NCBI GenBank assembly: GCA_016648135.1 | Contig: JADDOH010010134.1 | Span: 48,989 to 112,988 of the forward strand | From: Agrypnia vestita | Lineage: Eukaryota > Arthropoda > Insecta > Trichoptera > Phryganeidae | Direction of reading: 5' to 3' | Length of the DNA: 64,000 nucleotides | Shown: positions 10,938-22,535 of the stretch, piece after piece | Position numbering within the stretch: the stretch's first letter is position 1 | Layout of the letters: each line of letters opens with the position of its first letter | Translations under genes and position numbers: made by a program | The notes under the pieces: model-generated | Databases searched by the model: none | The model's input: the letters and a program-made list of their open reading frames with translations, nothing else | Told to the model about the DNA's origin: nothing

Positions 10938-11256
10938 AATAACCCACAATAACCAAGTTTTTATCATATTCCCTTTCTTGAATTAGGTTTCGTACCTACT
11001 GCACGCGTCGGGGTCATTTCTCATTTGTATTGAGTCCAATTTGAAAAAACATGAAAATTTCGAAAAATCCAAAATTATACTATAATTATTCATTTTTTAA
11101 ACGAAAAGGTCATTTTTGATAATTTTTATCATCGCCACGAGCCTGCCTGCAAAGTTTCAGCTCGATTGGATCACGGGAAAAGGGTTAAAATTGATCCAAA
11201 GTTTTTCCGGCAGACCGCAGACGCTATGAGTTAAAAGAAAGGGAGTAAAAATGTAG
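10938..11256 (-). mobile_element. CTCCCTTTCTT-family MITE, full-length copy
   Basis: Starts aaccaagtttttatcatatt then ccctttctt and ends aaaagaaagggagtaaaaat. The core (atcgccacgagcctgcctgc, aaagtttcagctcgattgga) is in reverse orientation. At about 320 bp it is the clearest single unit of the family. Confidence 0.75.
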
Positions 11257-11259
11257 GCG

Positions 11260-12325
11260 AATCCTGAAAGCTTCGGAAAACCCCTACAGAGATAATATGG
11301 AACAGTTGTTCAAAGAAAATAAATACCTGATATCCACCAAAACAATGTAAAATACTAAGTTATTGTTTTCCTTTAAATTAAAAATTTATTTTGTAAGAAA
11401 TATATGTTTTAAAAATTAATTTAATCACATTTTTACTGAAACACATACCTTTATGAACACCTAAATATAATAGTACTGCATATATTATCTGAATCCTACT
11501 CAATTACCTACTTACTCTGAGATCGATAATACACAAATGTTCGATAATACCATACTAATTAGTTCGGATATTTGGGGTTCCACTGAATTACTATTAGCCA
11601 ATATTAATATTTTCTTGATAATACCGTTTACCATAAATACACACGGTATCCGGTTTCAAGTGTTCTATTTACATTAAATTTCGATACATTAGCAATTCAT
11701 TCCAGGCAAATGGTTCCAGGTATTAGTGGCTTAAGTCCGCAAAGGTTAAATGCTATGGATTTAACGCGAATCTACACACGGTAATATCGTCGCACAAGGC
11801 GGGAACAGAGGAAATCATATCTAAGTAACATCCCACAACAACGAGCGAGTAAAAGCTATCGCTTTAACATACCGGAAATGAAAAAATAATATATCTCTGG
11901 ATATCCTTCGAAGAAATGTATTTTACCTTGAAAAAACAATAGCTAGAATCTATCTCCGCACCAGGGCTTCCAATTGCTCGGCTAATTCGACTTACAGGTT
12001 TTCGGTTATATTAGTTTTACATTCGAGAAAGGTTTTTTTAAGTAATTTAAGAAATATGTATAATATTTTAAGTACATATGTTGGATCTGAGTGTACAAGT
12101 CTAGTTCACTAGTCTGTGAACCACTTGTGTCTTCTGGATTAGAACGCGTATTTTGTTATTAGTTTTCTTTAGGAGGTCTAAGCCGATATTTTGACACATA
12201 ATAGATGTTATTATTAAGACTTTGCCTCAAAGGTTACGGTAGGACCGAGCTAGTCGGTGACTATTAAAGTAATGTAACTTAAAGTCAACCCTGTATTAAC
12301 CAACTCCTTCTTATGTTAGTTGCGA
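11260..12325. other. Intron 1 stretch, nothing recognised
   Basis: AT-rich unique-looking sequence with no supported feature. Confidence 0.45.
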
Positions 12326-12329
12326 GCGA

Positions 12330-12505
12330 TTCTGGTGTCAGAAGCTTAAAAGCTTATCTTGGACAGTTAAATGAGACAATGTATTAGTGTCAGAACCTTA
12401 TAAGTTTATCATGGACAATTAAATCAGACGGTATATTGGTGTCAAAAACTTATAACCTTATCTTGGACAATTAAATTAGGCAATGTATTGGTGTCAAAAG
12501 CATAT
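12330..12505 (+). repeat. 52-bp tandem repeat, about 3.3 copies
   Basis: The phrase ggtgtca (agtgtca in copy 2) recurs at 12334, 12386, 12438 and 12490, exactly 52 bp apart, followed by cttataa..ttatc.tggaca and ttaaat.aga in each unit. Confidence 0.88.
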
Positions 12506-12559
12506 TACTACTACTATTAGTATAGGCAAACAACAACAATTTGCACTTGAACCTTTTCA

Positions 12560-12925
12560 CTATTACTCCCTTTCTTTTAACTCGCAACGTCGTCTTGTCT
12601 GCTTGTCTGCTTATCGGCTTGTATGCTTGTCTGCCGAAAAAACTTTGGATCGATTTTTAACCTTTTTTCCATGATCCAATCGAGCTGAAACTTTGCAGGC
12701 AGACTTGTGGCGACGATAAAAATGATCACATTTTCGATTAAAAATTTTAATAATTATTGTATAATTTTGGATTTTTCGAAATTTATTATTACTCCCTTTC
12801 GTAGTGTCACCCGACTCGAGCCCGATGCGTGGGGTAGGCGCGAAACCTGTTTCAACTAGTATGCGAGAAAGGGAGTATAATAAATACATGGTTTTTATGG
12901 GTTACTTTTTTATTTATTTCTGCTG
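12560..12925 (+). mobile_element. CTCCCTTTCTT-family MITE
   Basis: A forward copy beginning attactccctttcttttaac and ending gagaaagggagtataataaa then acatggtttttatgggtta. It carries the family core and, near the right end, the ggggtaggcgcgaaacctgt segment seen also at 8620. Confidence 0.75.
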
Positions 12926-12999
12926 CTCTGCGTCCAGCTATAAATGGAGATCTCCCATTTATTATTTTCAAATATCAGAGAAGCAGCGTAGTATCTCTT

Positions 13000-13535
13000 A
13001 CTACCACTTGAATAACGATAAAATGTTATTTCATTTAAAAATTTTAAATATTTGATTGGTATAAGTACTGCAACAATACGTTGTCTCAAAATTGAAAAAA
13101 AAATTAATACCTCAATAAGTTAACCAACTTTTGACAAAAGGTATATTTAATCAATGATTGGGTTTTGTTTAATTAAACAACACTGCACAGTGAATCGTAC
13201 TTTTTTATAATAAAGGCGAATAAATCTACATTGTCAAATATCTCAGTTTGAGTTGTATAAGGCTTAACACATTTTTGTAGAGCATAATATTCCAGCTAAC
13301 AGACCACGTCAGGCTCTCAATTCTTTCAGTAATTTATACTGCAAAAATTAAACAAATTCAGTGTAATTAAGTATAAAAAAAATGTTAACCATCTCATAAA
13401 CTTGGCCGAAGCTGTCTCGAAAGAGACAATGGTCGTAAAAAAACATCTGTCTAATAAAATGTCACGTTTGAAGTTACGCCGCACGCTACACCAAAATACA
13501 GCAAAAAATTGTAATTAAACCAAATGAAAATAACC
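13000..13535. other. Intron 1 stretch, nothing recognised
   Basis: AT-rich sequence with no supported gene or repeat. Confidence 0.45.
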
Positions 13536-13622
13536 GGTTTTCATTTATTTTGGAGTTGTCCAAATAACCGGTTAACCGATATCGGTTTAAACCGGTTAAA
13601 AATTAATTATTGGCAACCCTGC
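13536..13622 (-). mobile_element. hAT-like terminus fragment
   Basis: The right end reads, on the minus strand, CAGGGTTGCCAATAATTAAT followed by subterminal copies of AACCGGTT-type palindromes (taaccggttaaccgatatcg region). A CAGGG start and palindromic subterminal motifs are typical of hAT ends. The opposite end was not found. Confidence 0.45.
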
Positions 13623-13827
13623 TCCGCGCCCAGTGGCGTGGGATCATTACACTGGCGCGGCAATAGTTCATAAATAATCGTAAGTAGACAATTTTACGCG
13701 AGCGTTAAAATGCCGCTGCGGGGATATTATTTTTTGCTCGTGCAAACGAAGCCTGTAGTCTGATGTAGCCGGCCGTAGTTTTGCAAATTTATTTGTTTTC
13801 GCAATTACAGAAAGATTTATTGTTTAG

Positions 13828-13908
13828 GTGAACGGGGTGTCCGTGGCGGGGGTGCCCCACGCGGCGGCCGTGGACGCGCTCAAGAGGGCGGGCAACCGCG
13901 TCACCTTG
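13828..13908 (+). CDS. dlg1: Discs-large-like exon: end of PDZ1
   Basis: A 27-codon phase 0/0 exon reading VNGVSVAGVPHAAAVDALKR and then AGNRVTL. It supplies the second half of PDZ1: the strand leading to the alpha-B helix, whose first residue is His (VPHAAAV), the mark of a class I PDZ that binds S/T-X-hydrophobic C-termini. The acceptor is tgtttag (AG 13826-13827) and the donor is a consensus gtaagt at 13909. It joins in frame to the exon ending LNDAILE and to the next exon starting YIRRAN, matching the usual Dlg PDZ1 order without gaps. It is too short to show up as a long ORF. Introns on each side are about 10.8 and 16.5 kb. Confidence 0.88.
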
Positions 13909-14178
13909 GTAAGTTCCTCACAGCGGCGCCACCTGGTCTTCAACACTTCGGAACAGGATGATCCGGAAAGTAACGAGCAATCAGCTTAATGAATAAGAAA
14001 ATATTTCATTATTCAATATTTTATATTTAAAAAAAAACACACAAACTTAATCTATTCACACACCTGCCTGAAATTTAATGAAAAATTGGAAAAATTTTCA
14101 CAAATATGTGATTTTCATAATTATTTTTTTATTTCCACGCATTGAGGTACATTGAGTTAGAATTTTAATAAATATTTC

Positions 14179-14492
14179 ATGCAGAGGCGGCTGACATTTT
14201 TGCTGATAGTATAACTGTTTATAGGACAAAGCTGATACAATTGTTTACATCCCAACGAAATGGAAATGGACAATAAATCTTTCTATTTTACCTTTAACTT
14301 TATTATTATTTTATCTTATGTTTTTATGTTTTTCTTATATTTTTCTGTATTATTATTATTATAAACTTTTAACTATTATTATTGTAACTTTTAACTGTAT
14401 AATTATTTTAACTGTCTTATGTTATTTTTAAAAAAAATTATTCTGTATATTGTAAAAGCTCATAAGGGCGTTAAATAAATAAATAAATAAAT
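14179..14492 (+). mobile_element. 5'-truncated non-LTR retrotransposon 3' end
   Basis: From catgcagaggcggctgac it matches 53298-53618 closely, including the last codons before the stop (QLFTSQRNGNGQ), a T/A-rich 3' untranslated region and the end cataagggcgtt plus AAATAAAT repeats. The repeated AAAT tail is that of target-primed insertion. Confidence 0.8.
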
Positions 14493-14504
14493 TTCTAAAT
14501 ATGT

Positions 14505-14590
14505 ATTTGCCCACTTGCCCGACAGGCTAACAGCCCGGCAAGCCAACTGCCCGATAGTTTATTACCCGACAGCCGATTGCCCTACAAGTA
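14505..14590 (-). repeat. Short 15-bp-type array (GCCCGACAG), reverse orientation
   Basis: Degenerate units such as gcccgacaggctaaca and gcccgatag. Their reverse complement resembles the units at 18755-18935. Confidence 0.55.
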
Positions 14591-14699
14591 AGCTTCTGTA
14601 AAGAAATAAATTTAAATTGCAAGACGCGTATTTGCATTTACGAAAACGTAAGTTCGTCAACTGCTAAAATCATCAAACTAATAGATCTTTACCTATAAA

Positions 14700-15480
14700 A
14701 CTCAATATCTGTCTGTCTGTCTCTGTTCTCTATACAAATCTACAGTCGACTCAAAATTTGCATACTTATGCTTTAGGACCTGTTTGGTAACATTGATGAC
14801 ATTTACCCCTTCCCCACCCTCCAATATATTTTTAAGGCAAATCTGTAAAATTTGCAAACTTATTCTTTAGGACTAGGTGGGTAATATAGGTCACATTTCC
14901 CCTTCCCTCTCTACCCCACCCCCTCCTCCAGATATATTTTCTGTACAAATCACTGTTTGATCGATCTGACTCAAATTTTGTACACGATTTCTTAGGGACC
15001 CGGTGGGTAACACAGGAGACATTCCCCCCCCTTCATGCCGCCCCTCCGCCGCTCCCCCCCCCCATTCCCGCCCGCTTACCTCTCCGCTCACCACTCCCCG
15101 CCGCCCCCCCCCCCCCCCCCCCCCCCCGTTATCGGCCGTCCCTCTGACATATTTTTCATGCAAATCTGACCCAAATTTTGTATACTTATTCCTTAGGATC
15201 AGTCGGGTAATATAGATGACATTTTTCCTTCCCTCTCTAACCCATCCCCTCCCCCAGATACATTTTCTGCACAAATCTACACCGCTTGACCGATTGGAAA
15301 CAATTTTCGCATACATATTCCTGACGGAAAAAACAGGCTACATTTCTACCATAGATATCCTATCCATCCTAGCCTTGAGTAAATGGAAGAGGCTTTTCAA
15401 AACAATGGAATCTATGTTTCCCCCATAAATTTATTTTAAACTTAATCCTTTACCCGTGCAAAGCCGGGTATGAACAGCTA
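14700..15480 (-). repeat. Tandem-repeat element, copy in reverse orientation, with poly-C tract
   Basis: Imperfect units each contain acaaatct, caaaatttgcatacttat, ttaggac and gggtaa.atagatgacattt, ending with acccgtgcaaagccgggtat near 15465. It is the inverse of 27326-27985. Unit spacing here is irregular (about 103-130 bp). A C homopolymer of about 20 bases sits near 15107-15127. Confidence 0.75.
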
Positions 15481-16315
15481 GTTTAAAAATAAAACAGAAT
15501 TACGTATGATATTTCTTTTCTTATGGAACACTCTAAAACATTTGAAAATTTCATGCCATACCTATATAGTAATTGTTTTTGATATTTCAATGTGTTTTAT
15601 TGTAAAAATTTAGTGGTAAATAATTTAAAGATGTAAATCATATTAACCCTTATGTTACTACCCGGGTACCCGGGTATCCATTTCCGACTTCAAATAAAAA
15701 TAATTTTATTCATAAACTCTTGATGCTTTTGTCCGCCCGGATCCCCATTATTTGAGGTATTTGAAAGGGATTTATGTATTTTTTGACGTAATTTTATTTT
15801 TAAAAAGGTATTTCATATGGCCTTAAACTTGTTTAGTCCTCTGATTACTACCCAGGGTACCCGGGTACCCATTCGTTATTGATATTCTCATTCAGTGATA
15901 GACATAAATTTTACCATCAGATTTTGTTTTATTGTTAAAATTAATCATGTTCGGTTTGTTTTTGAGTCCCGACGTTACATCACCATGATGCGCAGATGAT
16001 AAAAGTATAACCTTCTTCAGTTTTTTGGGCACACATTATCATTGGATCCAAATAACAATCCTTTACTTCCGACGGAATATACTTTTTATTTCGTCTCAAT
16101 TTATTAACGTTTACCATTTTCCAAGATAAAATAATATGTTGTGCTTTGGCATTTCACATTGGAAATTTTTCCATGACTTCCTTTGGGAAGTCATGAAAAA
16201 GTGTCTAATGTTATATTATGTTCACAGCCTTTGAGCGGCCAATTTTTTCACGTTGGTGAGTTTCTCGTCCAGATGTTAATTTTCCGGTGTATATTTAGCC
16301 AGTAAGAGGATAATA

Positions 16316-17430
16316 TTAGGTCCTTACATATGAAATTGACGTTTAGTATGGGAGGAACATAAAGCCGATTTTTTTTTATTATAATATTTTTATTTAATCA
16401 AAGTTTGTACCATTGCTATCTATACACTTTTGCCATATCATAGGTAGTTCATCGATCCCTTTACTAAAAAAACCATTCGGACGGGAATCAATAAAATCTT
16501 TGAAGGCGGTTTGGACTGCCCCATCGGAGTTGAATTTTTTCCTTTGCAAGAAGTTATCCAAATTTCGAAAAAAATGGTAATCTGTTGGGGCAAGGTCCGG
16601 AGAGTACGGTGGATGTCTTAGACATTCCAATTGAAGCTCCTCTAATTTGGTAGCCGTCTGTTGTGCAGTGTGTGGTCTAGCGTTATCATGAAGCAGCAGT
16701 GGCCTAGAGCGATTAACCAGCCTCGGTTGTTTAGCAGCTAGCTTTTCCATCATGGTTTGCAGTTGCTGACAATAGACATCTGCCGTAATCGTCTGGCCAG
16801 ATTTAAGATTTAAAATCCCTTCATTATTGTGCCGGTTGAGTAATGCAACGCAGCAGTCAACGCGCGTTTGTTGATTTGCTTCACTCAATTCGTGAGGTAC
16901 CCACCTTTCAAGCTTTTTCACCTTACCAATTTGCTTCAAGTGGATTAAAACAGTTTTATCACTAACACCGCAGCCTGCAGCTAACTCGGATGTGGTTTGC
17001 GATGGATCCGCTTCCACAATAGCCTTCAATTCTTCATTATCAACTTTGGTCTCCGGCCGTCCACGGGGCTTGTTCTGCAGGTCGAAATTTCCAGAACGAA
17101 AACGTTGGAACCAAAAACGCACTGTGTTTTCTTTTGCGGCACCGTCGCCATACACATCATTAATCCTTCGAGCCGTTTCTGCAGCACTGGTGCCACGGTG
17201 GAACTCGTACTCGTAAATAACGCGATATTTCAAGTTTTTCATTTTGTAAACTGAGTGACGCAAAGAAAAAAACAATTGAGGAAAAAACAAATGAATTATA
17301 ATTTTCAAAACACAAATACATGAGTAAATAGCTGTATAAATTTGGATTTGGAATTCCTAACCAAAGAGAAGATATTTGAGATCAAATTTGCCAGTACGGC
17401 AAAACACCAATTTCATATGTAAGGACCTAA
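16316..17430 (-). mobile_element. mariner element, internally deleted
   Basis: TA at 16314-16315 and 17431-17432 flank inverted ends TTAGGTCCTTACATATGAAA. At 1115 bp it is shorter than a typical ~1.3-kb mariner because part of the transposase gene is missing. It is inserted in the piggyBac-like element. Confidence 0.92.
16394..17242 (-). pseudogene. mariner transposase with deleted first catalytic region
   Basis: Mariner transposases cut and paste TA-flanked elements through a DD34D triad. From MKNLKYRVIYEYEFHRG (start chosen here, matching family N-termini; the frame also opens 22 codons earlier) come the two helix-turn-helix motifs, ending HLKQIGKVKKLERWVPHEL, close to Hsmar1/SETMAR-type proteins. 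The frame then jumps from LLNRHNNEGILN to LKSGQTITADVY, losing roughly 65 residues including the TCDEKW block with the first Asp. The second and third Asp remain (LLLHDNARPH; PYSPDLAPTDYHFF). The frame is otherwise open to the end (WQKCIDSNGTNFD). It could bind its ends but should not cut. Confidence 0.9.
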
Positions 17431-17693
17431 TAGTTTTCTGCATCACATATCCACCATGCTTTTATCCCCTATTTGGCGGGCTTAGACTGAATATATTGCA
17501 TAAATTGTATACATACGTTGTAGAAAATGATTGCTCATTGATTGTAACTTGGGTTGTAGAATCTACACACCCTGAAAATTTTTGAATTCAGTATCAACCA
17601 TACATATTTAACGTATCGACGAAGCTCTACCTTGATTCAATCGGTATTTCCTCATATAAGCATCATCGAAGCGAGGAAATTAGATGCTCAATA

Positions 17694-18290
17694 CTAGGTA
17701 AAATTACATTTTAACAAATCAAAAATATAATCTGTATTTAGGTAATTGGCACCATATACTATCAAAATACCCATGAAAACATTTAACTCGGATGAAGTCA
17801 AATCCTTCCAATGTGGTTTGTTAGTACGATCATGTTCGTTGTACTCAATATATATTTTCCTCGCCTCTTTATTGGTGTGACGAACAATAGTATCAACAAT
17901 TTCTGGTGTAAAAACACATTTGAATGTAATACTAATAGACAATGCTTTTCTTTTTACGTATAAATCACTTCACTTTACCGATGATGAACGTATAATGCGA
18001 CATAGTTTTATAATGAATATGTGGATTTTTATGCTATATCATTTCATTGCTGGCCCGGAAATGAGCTTGTGCAGATGTCGGTGGTTCAATATTATCCTAT
18101 CTCATTTTTCGCGTGATCTAATATAGTCAATATCTTCTACTAATTCATCATCGACACCTTATGTATTTGAATATTCATTTTGATCAGTGCATTCTGATAT
18201 CCAATCTTCGTTCTTGCTATTCAAAAAATCCTCTGTATCTAAGACCATATCGTTGCACAGTAATTGGAGCAAACAATCTTTTTTCAGAAG
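17694..18290 (-). pseudogene. piggyBac-type transposase N-terminal remnant
   Basis: On the minus strand, 17942 to 17694 reads CVFTPEIVDTIVRHTN, then HWKDLTSSELNVFMGILIVY, the start of the piggyBac DDE domain (typically FFTPEI and W.D.T..E...F.GI). Upstream fragments (EDFLNSKNEDW in another frame) suit the acidic N-terminus. The frame is broken by several stops and no catalytic Asp block is left. It lies in the right part of the piggyBac-like element. Confidence 0.75.
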
Positions 18291-18754
18291 CGCTCAATCA
18301 ATCACATGTCGCACTCTTCTAAGATAGCTAGAATATTGAAGATATAAATGAAAAATTCAGTCAAAATGTATTAGTCAATGTCAAGCAAACTGATAAAAAT
18401 CAGATATAAAGGGATACAGATATCGTTATGAGAAGCAGTGACCTTCAAGGAAGCTATTTGATCATTATCTCAATATCAATTTGCTTTATACAGAATAAAA
18501 GAATGCATGGGGGAACGTCCATCCAAGTAGAGTACCCAGGTACCCTGGGTAGTAACTAGTGTGAAAAATTCCGGGTAGTAACATAACGGTTAAAATGTAA
18601 TTTCATTATTTTATACCATTTTAGGAATGGTTTAATTTTTTTGATTTCTTAGATAGCCTACGAGAAAAGAATAGGTGTTGTCTTCAAATACTGTATTAAA
18701 TTCACAAACATATATGTAAATACAAACCTTTAAAATGAAATATTTTTTAAGTTG

Positions 18755-18935
18755 GGCTGTCGGGCAATAGGCTTTCGGGATGTTGGCTTATCGCCCTTGT
18801 TAGGTTGTCGGCATGTAAGGCAAACGGCTATCGGGAAAACGGCTGTCGGGCAAACGGCTGTCGGGCAAACAGCTATCGGGAAAACGGCTGTTGGTCAAAG
18901 GGCTGTTGGGCAAACGGCTATCGGACTGAAAATAT
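18755..18935 (+). repeat. 15-bp tandem repeat (GGCTGTCGGGCAAAC)
   Basis: About ten units alternate ggctgtcgggcaaac and ggctatcgggaaaac. Because 15 is a multiple of three, every frame gives a spurious repeat peptide. It sits 165 bp beyond the piggyBac-like element. Confidence 0.88.
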
Positions 18936-18989
18936 GCTAAAAGGTAACCAGTGTTATAAAAAAAATACGTTGAGGCATTACGCACTTTA

Positions 18990-20415
18990 AATAATATAAA
19001 ATCTAATAATTAAATATTTAATGTATTTTTGTCTTTACTTTGTGTACCACCCCCATAAAAAATCAGCACCTGAGTCAATTTTGTTCAGTAAAATATTTCG
19101 AAACTCTTTGTTGAAAGGCAGATTGGTTTTTAAGGTAACACTTTCAATAATATGTTGTTTACAACTCTATAAATCACAAGATGTTACAGACATGATTGAA
19201 TAAGACTGAAAGAAAATACGATAATAAAATTACATAGAAAAATTTACATACATTCAAATTTTTTTTAACATCTTCACATCGAATTATTCTTGAGAATTAT
19301 TCACATGAAAAGATAAAATAACACAGGAAAATAAAATTCTTCCCAGAAAAAAAGCCTTTTAATTTTTTTCAAATTGCATTTATTTATTTCCAACTTTATT
19401 TTCATCAATATATTTATTTGTACATTACAAAACGGCAATGAATTAAACCAAATCCACTCTATTTGATTATTTTGTTCAAATGCACATAGTAAAAGTGTCT
19501 TTACTGATTATAACAATTATTATTTTTTTAATATGTATTTTCTGAAACACAAATAATTTGGGAATACAGCAAACAGAGAAAATATGTTACTATAGTAAAG
19601 TTATCAAATCAATTACAAATGCTCATTACGTCTGTTTAATACATATCTTAGCAATGATCAAAAAATGAATATTTATAATTGTATTATATCATCAAAAATA
19701 CAAAAACTAACGAAGAATTTTTTAAAGATTTTTTCCGATATTAGGAAAATCAATTAGAAGAAATATTAGACTTGTAAATTAATAGGCATAACAATTTGGC
19801 TTTTAATAAAAAAAAAATATTAGGTAATTATCATGTTTTTAATTAGAAATTCTTAATTAAGAATATTTTTACTAATTATTTAGCAATTTTATTGCACAGG
19901 TTTACTTTTCCCTTGCATGGCATTGCTTTACCTTTGACAGAAAACTTAATTATAACATTCTCTAATAATTTTATTTTAATTTACTGATATAAAACTGGTA
20001 TTTTTTTACTAAAACCATATTTTATATCAAATTGATTTCTTTACAATTCTCGTTATTTTATTTTCTTTCATCACTTCTGAATTGGTTGTATTTATTTGTT
20101 CAGTTTTGATTTCGAATATCCCAATAATAATTATTTCATTGTCTTTCTATCTCTCCGTAACTGCCTGTAACGTCCGTAACATATTTTTAAACCTTTTTTT
20201 TATTAGTAAATAAATACTTTAGGAACTGACGTATAAATAATGTCAGTTTTGACGGGTTACAGCTAGTTGTATAATAAATGTATTTCATTATATTATGTTA
20301 ATCTGTATAACAATAGAAGCAGTCTGAATCCAGTTGTGTCTTTTCCGTTAGCAACCATTTACTTAAAAATAACTATTAAAAATAAAATAATAATTTGAGA
20401 GGAATAAATTTTTTA
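18990..20415. other. AT-rich intron 2 stretch, nothing recognised
   Basis: Very AT-rich DNA with no supported gene or repeat. Confidence 0.5.
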
Positions 20416-21307
20416 AATGTTTCCATTAGGGATGGGCGTTGAATGGACGGACTAGTTGAAATCAACCGTTGACGTTGCATCGACGCGTCGACGGTTTATG
20501 TTAATCGCATGGACTAGTTGAATTCGTAGATGGTGGACGGCGGACGCCATGGACGGTGGACGATTCGAGATTCAACGTAATGCAAAGCAACGAACGAGAG
20601 CAAGACAAAACGTCTCCGTTTATTTCTCTTTCATCTCTCGCTGTTGACTTGTAGATGCCATAGACGGCTCGACGATTAATTTCATTTCAACTCTAAAGTA
20701 CACGATCATAGAGTGCAGATCTGTGTACACGAACTATGATAGAGATTTAAAATTTGAATGCATGCGTAAGGAGAGATAGGCTTAATAATCTATTATCTAT
20801 TATTTTTTACTTGATTTTTTGCGATGTGCACGTGCGACGTTTCGGTGAATTCCCAATTTTACGCTGTATAAAATAAAACAATTCTGTTAAGTTATTTTAT
20901 TTTTTATTGAACAATTATTTATTAACAGGCAGGCTAGATGTTTTTCTAAAATCAATATTTTATTCGATTCATCTCGACTTCTTATATCTACCTGAAAAGG
21001 GATGATAAAATTTAATTATTGTGTTATTTCGTTACTTTTCAACTTTAGCATATAAATGATAAACAAACTTGTAGGGAATAAAATTTTCTACACCTAACTA
21101 TGGTCCTTATTCAGGAGTCCAACATTAATTATTATATATGTAATATAATCTTGAATTTAGGTTTAATTAATTTTTATTAAAAATTCCCTATTTTCAACTT
21201 TATAGATAAAAAAATAAATCTATTATACTTTGTTTACACCACTTTTTATTGGTTTTTTACATGTTTCGGGAACAATGTTCCTTTTCTCAGATTGAGCCTT
21301 AAACTAA

Positions 21308-22066
21308 AGCCATGTATTCACTAGGGGACAAATTGTGCCTCAACAGCACGCGCGGCATAGAGTCTACGTAACGTTGCAACGTCGTGCACTGTTCCGCGAC
21401 GTCGCGCACAACATAGCACGGCATTTCTACGTTCCGTGGCAACGTTGCCATGTGCACGGTACCCGAGCGAGCTCATTGCAACATTACGCGGAGCGTCAGT
21501 ACCACGTGGTATGTTTACAAGTGAATACGCATGCGCTGTATCTGTCAAGATGACAATGTGGGGAAACGAAATTGTTCTTGAACTATCGAGCTGTATCGAT
21601 CGAAGATCGCATAGAATTTCCGTCCTTCTTTCTCTTTGCAGTAAATAAATTCGCATTCTCCTCTTTTTTCTCCTCTTACGTTTCGATAAACTCATTAACA
21701 TAAACAGATACGCAGTTGTCATCATAACCTCATAGGGCGGCATTTCCGTGACGTGTGGAAAACAATAATTATTTACAAAAAGGACCTTGTTTTTAATAAT
21801 ATTCAATTTACTACAGCAAAACCTCGTAAATTTGAAATTGCGACCCAAAAAAACATTTCGAATTGCGCGGAACCCCGTTTTCGCCAAATGAGATACTGCA
21901 ACTGTCATCATAACCTCATCGGGTGACATTTCCGCGACAAGATATGCGAGTCCCGGTGTGTACACGTCAAATGACCGCGTCATTGTCCCCGAAACATGAG
22001 CGTATATGTTGATGCGACATGCCGAGCGGAATGTTTCGCGATTTGTCCCCTAGTGAATACATGGCT
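21308..22066 (-). mobile_element. PIF/Harbinger-like non-autonomous element, copy 1
   Basis: TAA at 21305-21307 and 22067-22069 flanks perfect inverted ends AGCCATGTATTCACTAGGGG. A TWA target duplication is typical of PIF/Harbinger. A minus-strand frame contains TAYLFMLMSLSKRKRRKKRR followed by an ELR/DLR-like segment, resembling the basic N-terminus of Harbinger transposases. There is no DDE domain. It is nearly identical to 33732-34489. Confidence 0.82.
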
Positions 22067-22249
22067 TAAAGTTGACAAATAATACAGATATATTTATTTA
22101 TTAATAATGTCACCACAAAGTGAAAGCCTGACTTTGAAAGTTGTATTCTTCAATAAATTTCTAGATAACATCTCAAATGTAAAGTATTATTAAATTATGT
22201 ATTTATTTATAAATTTACAGATAATAAATAAATGTAAAGGTTTTTATCA

Positions 22250-22535
22250 TTTTATTTAACTTGTATTGAAACGAATGAATTTTTCGTAATTGATTTGAGT
22301 TAGTGTAATAATTGTGTAGTAATTTTTCGTAATTGATAGTCCAACGTTTTACAAAAAATAAGTCAGTTATATTTTAAAAATTTAAACTTTGATGTAGCAT
22401 ATCTCCATAACTATTGATATTAGGTCATGATAGCTTTCGACTCATAATCAAGGCAGGAATATAGTCCTGCGAGGTTATTAATGTTTTCCAAATAACCTTG
22501 CACACATGTAATGATGTGTACCTAATATATTTTTT
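22250..22535 (+). repeat. Half copy of the palindromic element seen at 52386-52905
   Basis: Shares gtattgaaacgaatgaattt, acaaaaaataagtcag and catatctccataactattga with the right arm of 52386-52905. It lies inside the hAT-like element. Confidence 0.65.

Larger units (their letters stand above)
15647..18589 (-). mobile_element. piggyBac-like element, interrupted by mariner
   Basis: TTAA at 15643-15646 and 18590-18593 is the hallmark piggyBac target. The ends are inverted: CCCTTATGTTACTACCCGG on the left and CCGTTATGTTACTACCCGG reading in from the right. Subterminal repeats (tactacccagggtaccc at 15848, taccctgggtagtaac at 18541) add a second inverted pair. Without the 1.1-kb mariner it is about 1.8 kb. 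It contains a broken transposase remnant on the minus strand. Confidence 0.85.

Noticed and set aside
14891..15428. Gly-rich and Pro-rich ORFs
   Set aside because: Produced by the poly-C tract and tandem repeats.
16394..17242. Intact mariner transposase
   Set aside because: The segment with the first catalytic Asp is deleted.
18752..18940. Repeat-peptide ORF (QTAVG-type units)
   Set aside because: An artefact of a 15-bp tandem repeat open in several frames.
21321..21983. 220-codon minus-strand ORF as a host gene
   Set aside because: It spans a PIF-like element end to end and is broken in the second copy.
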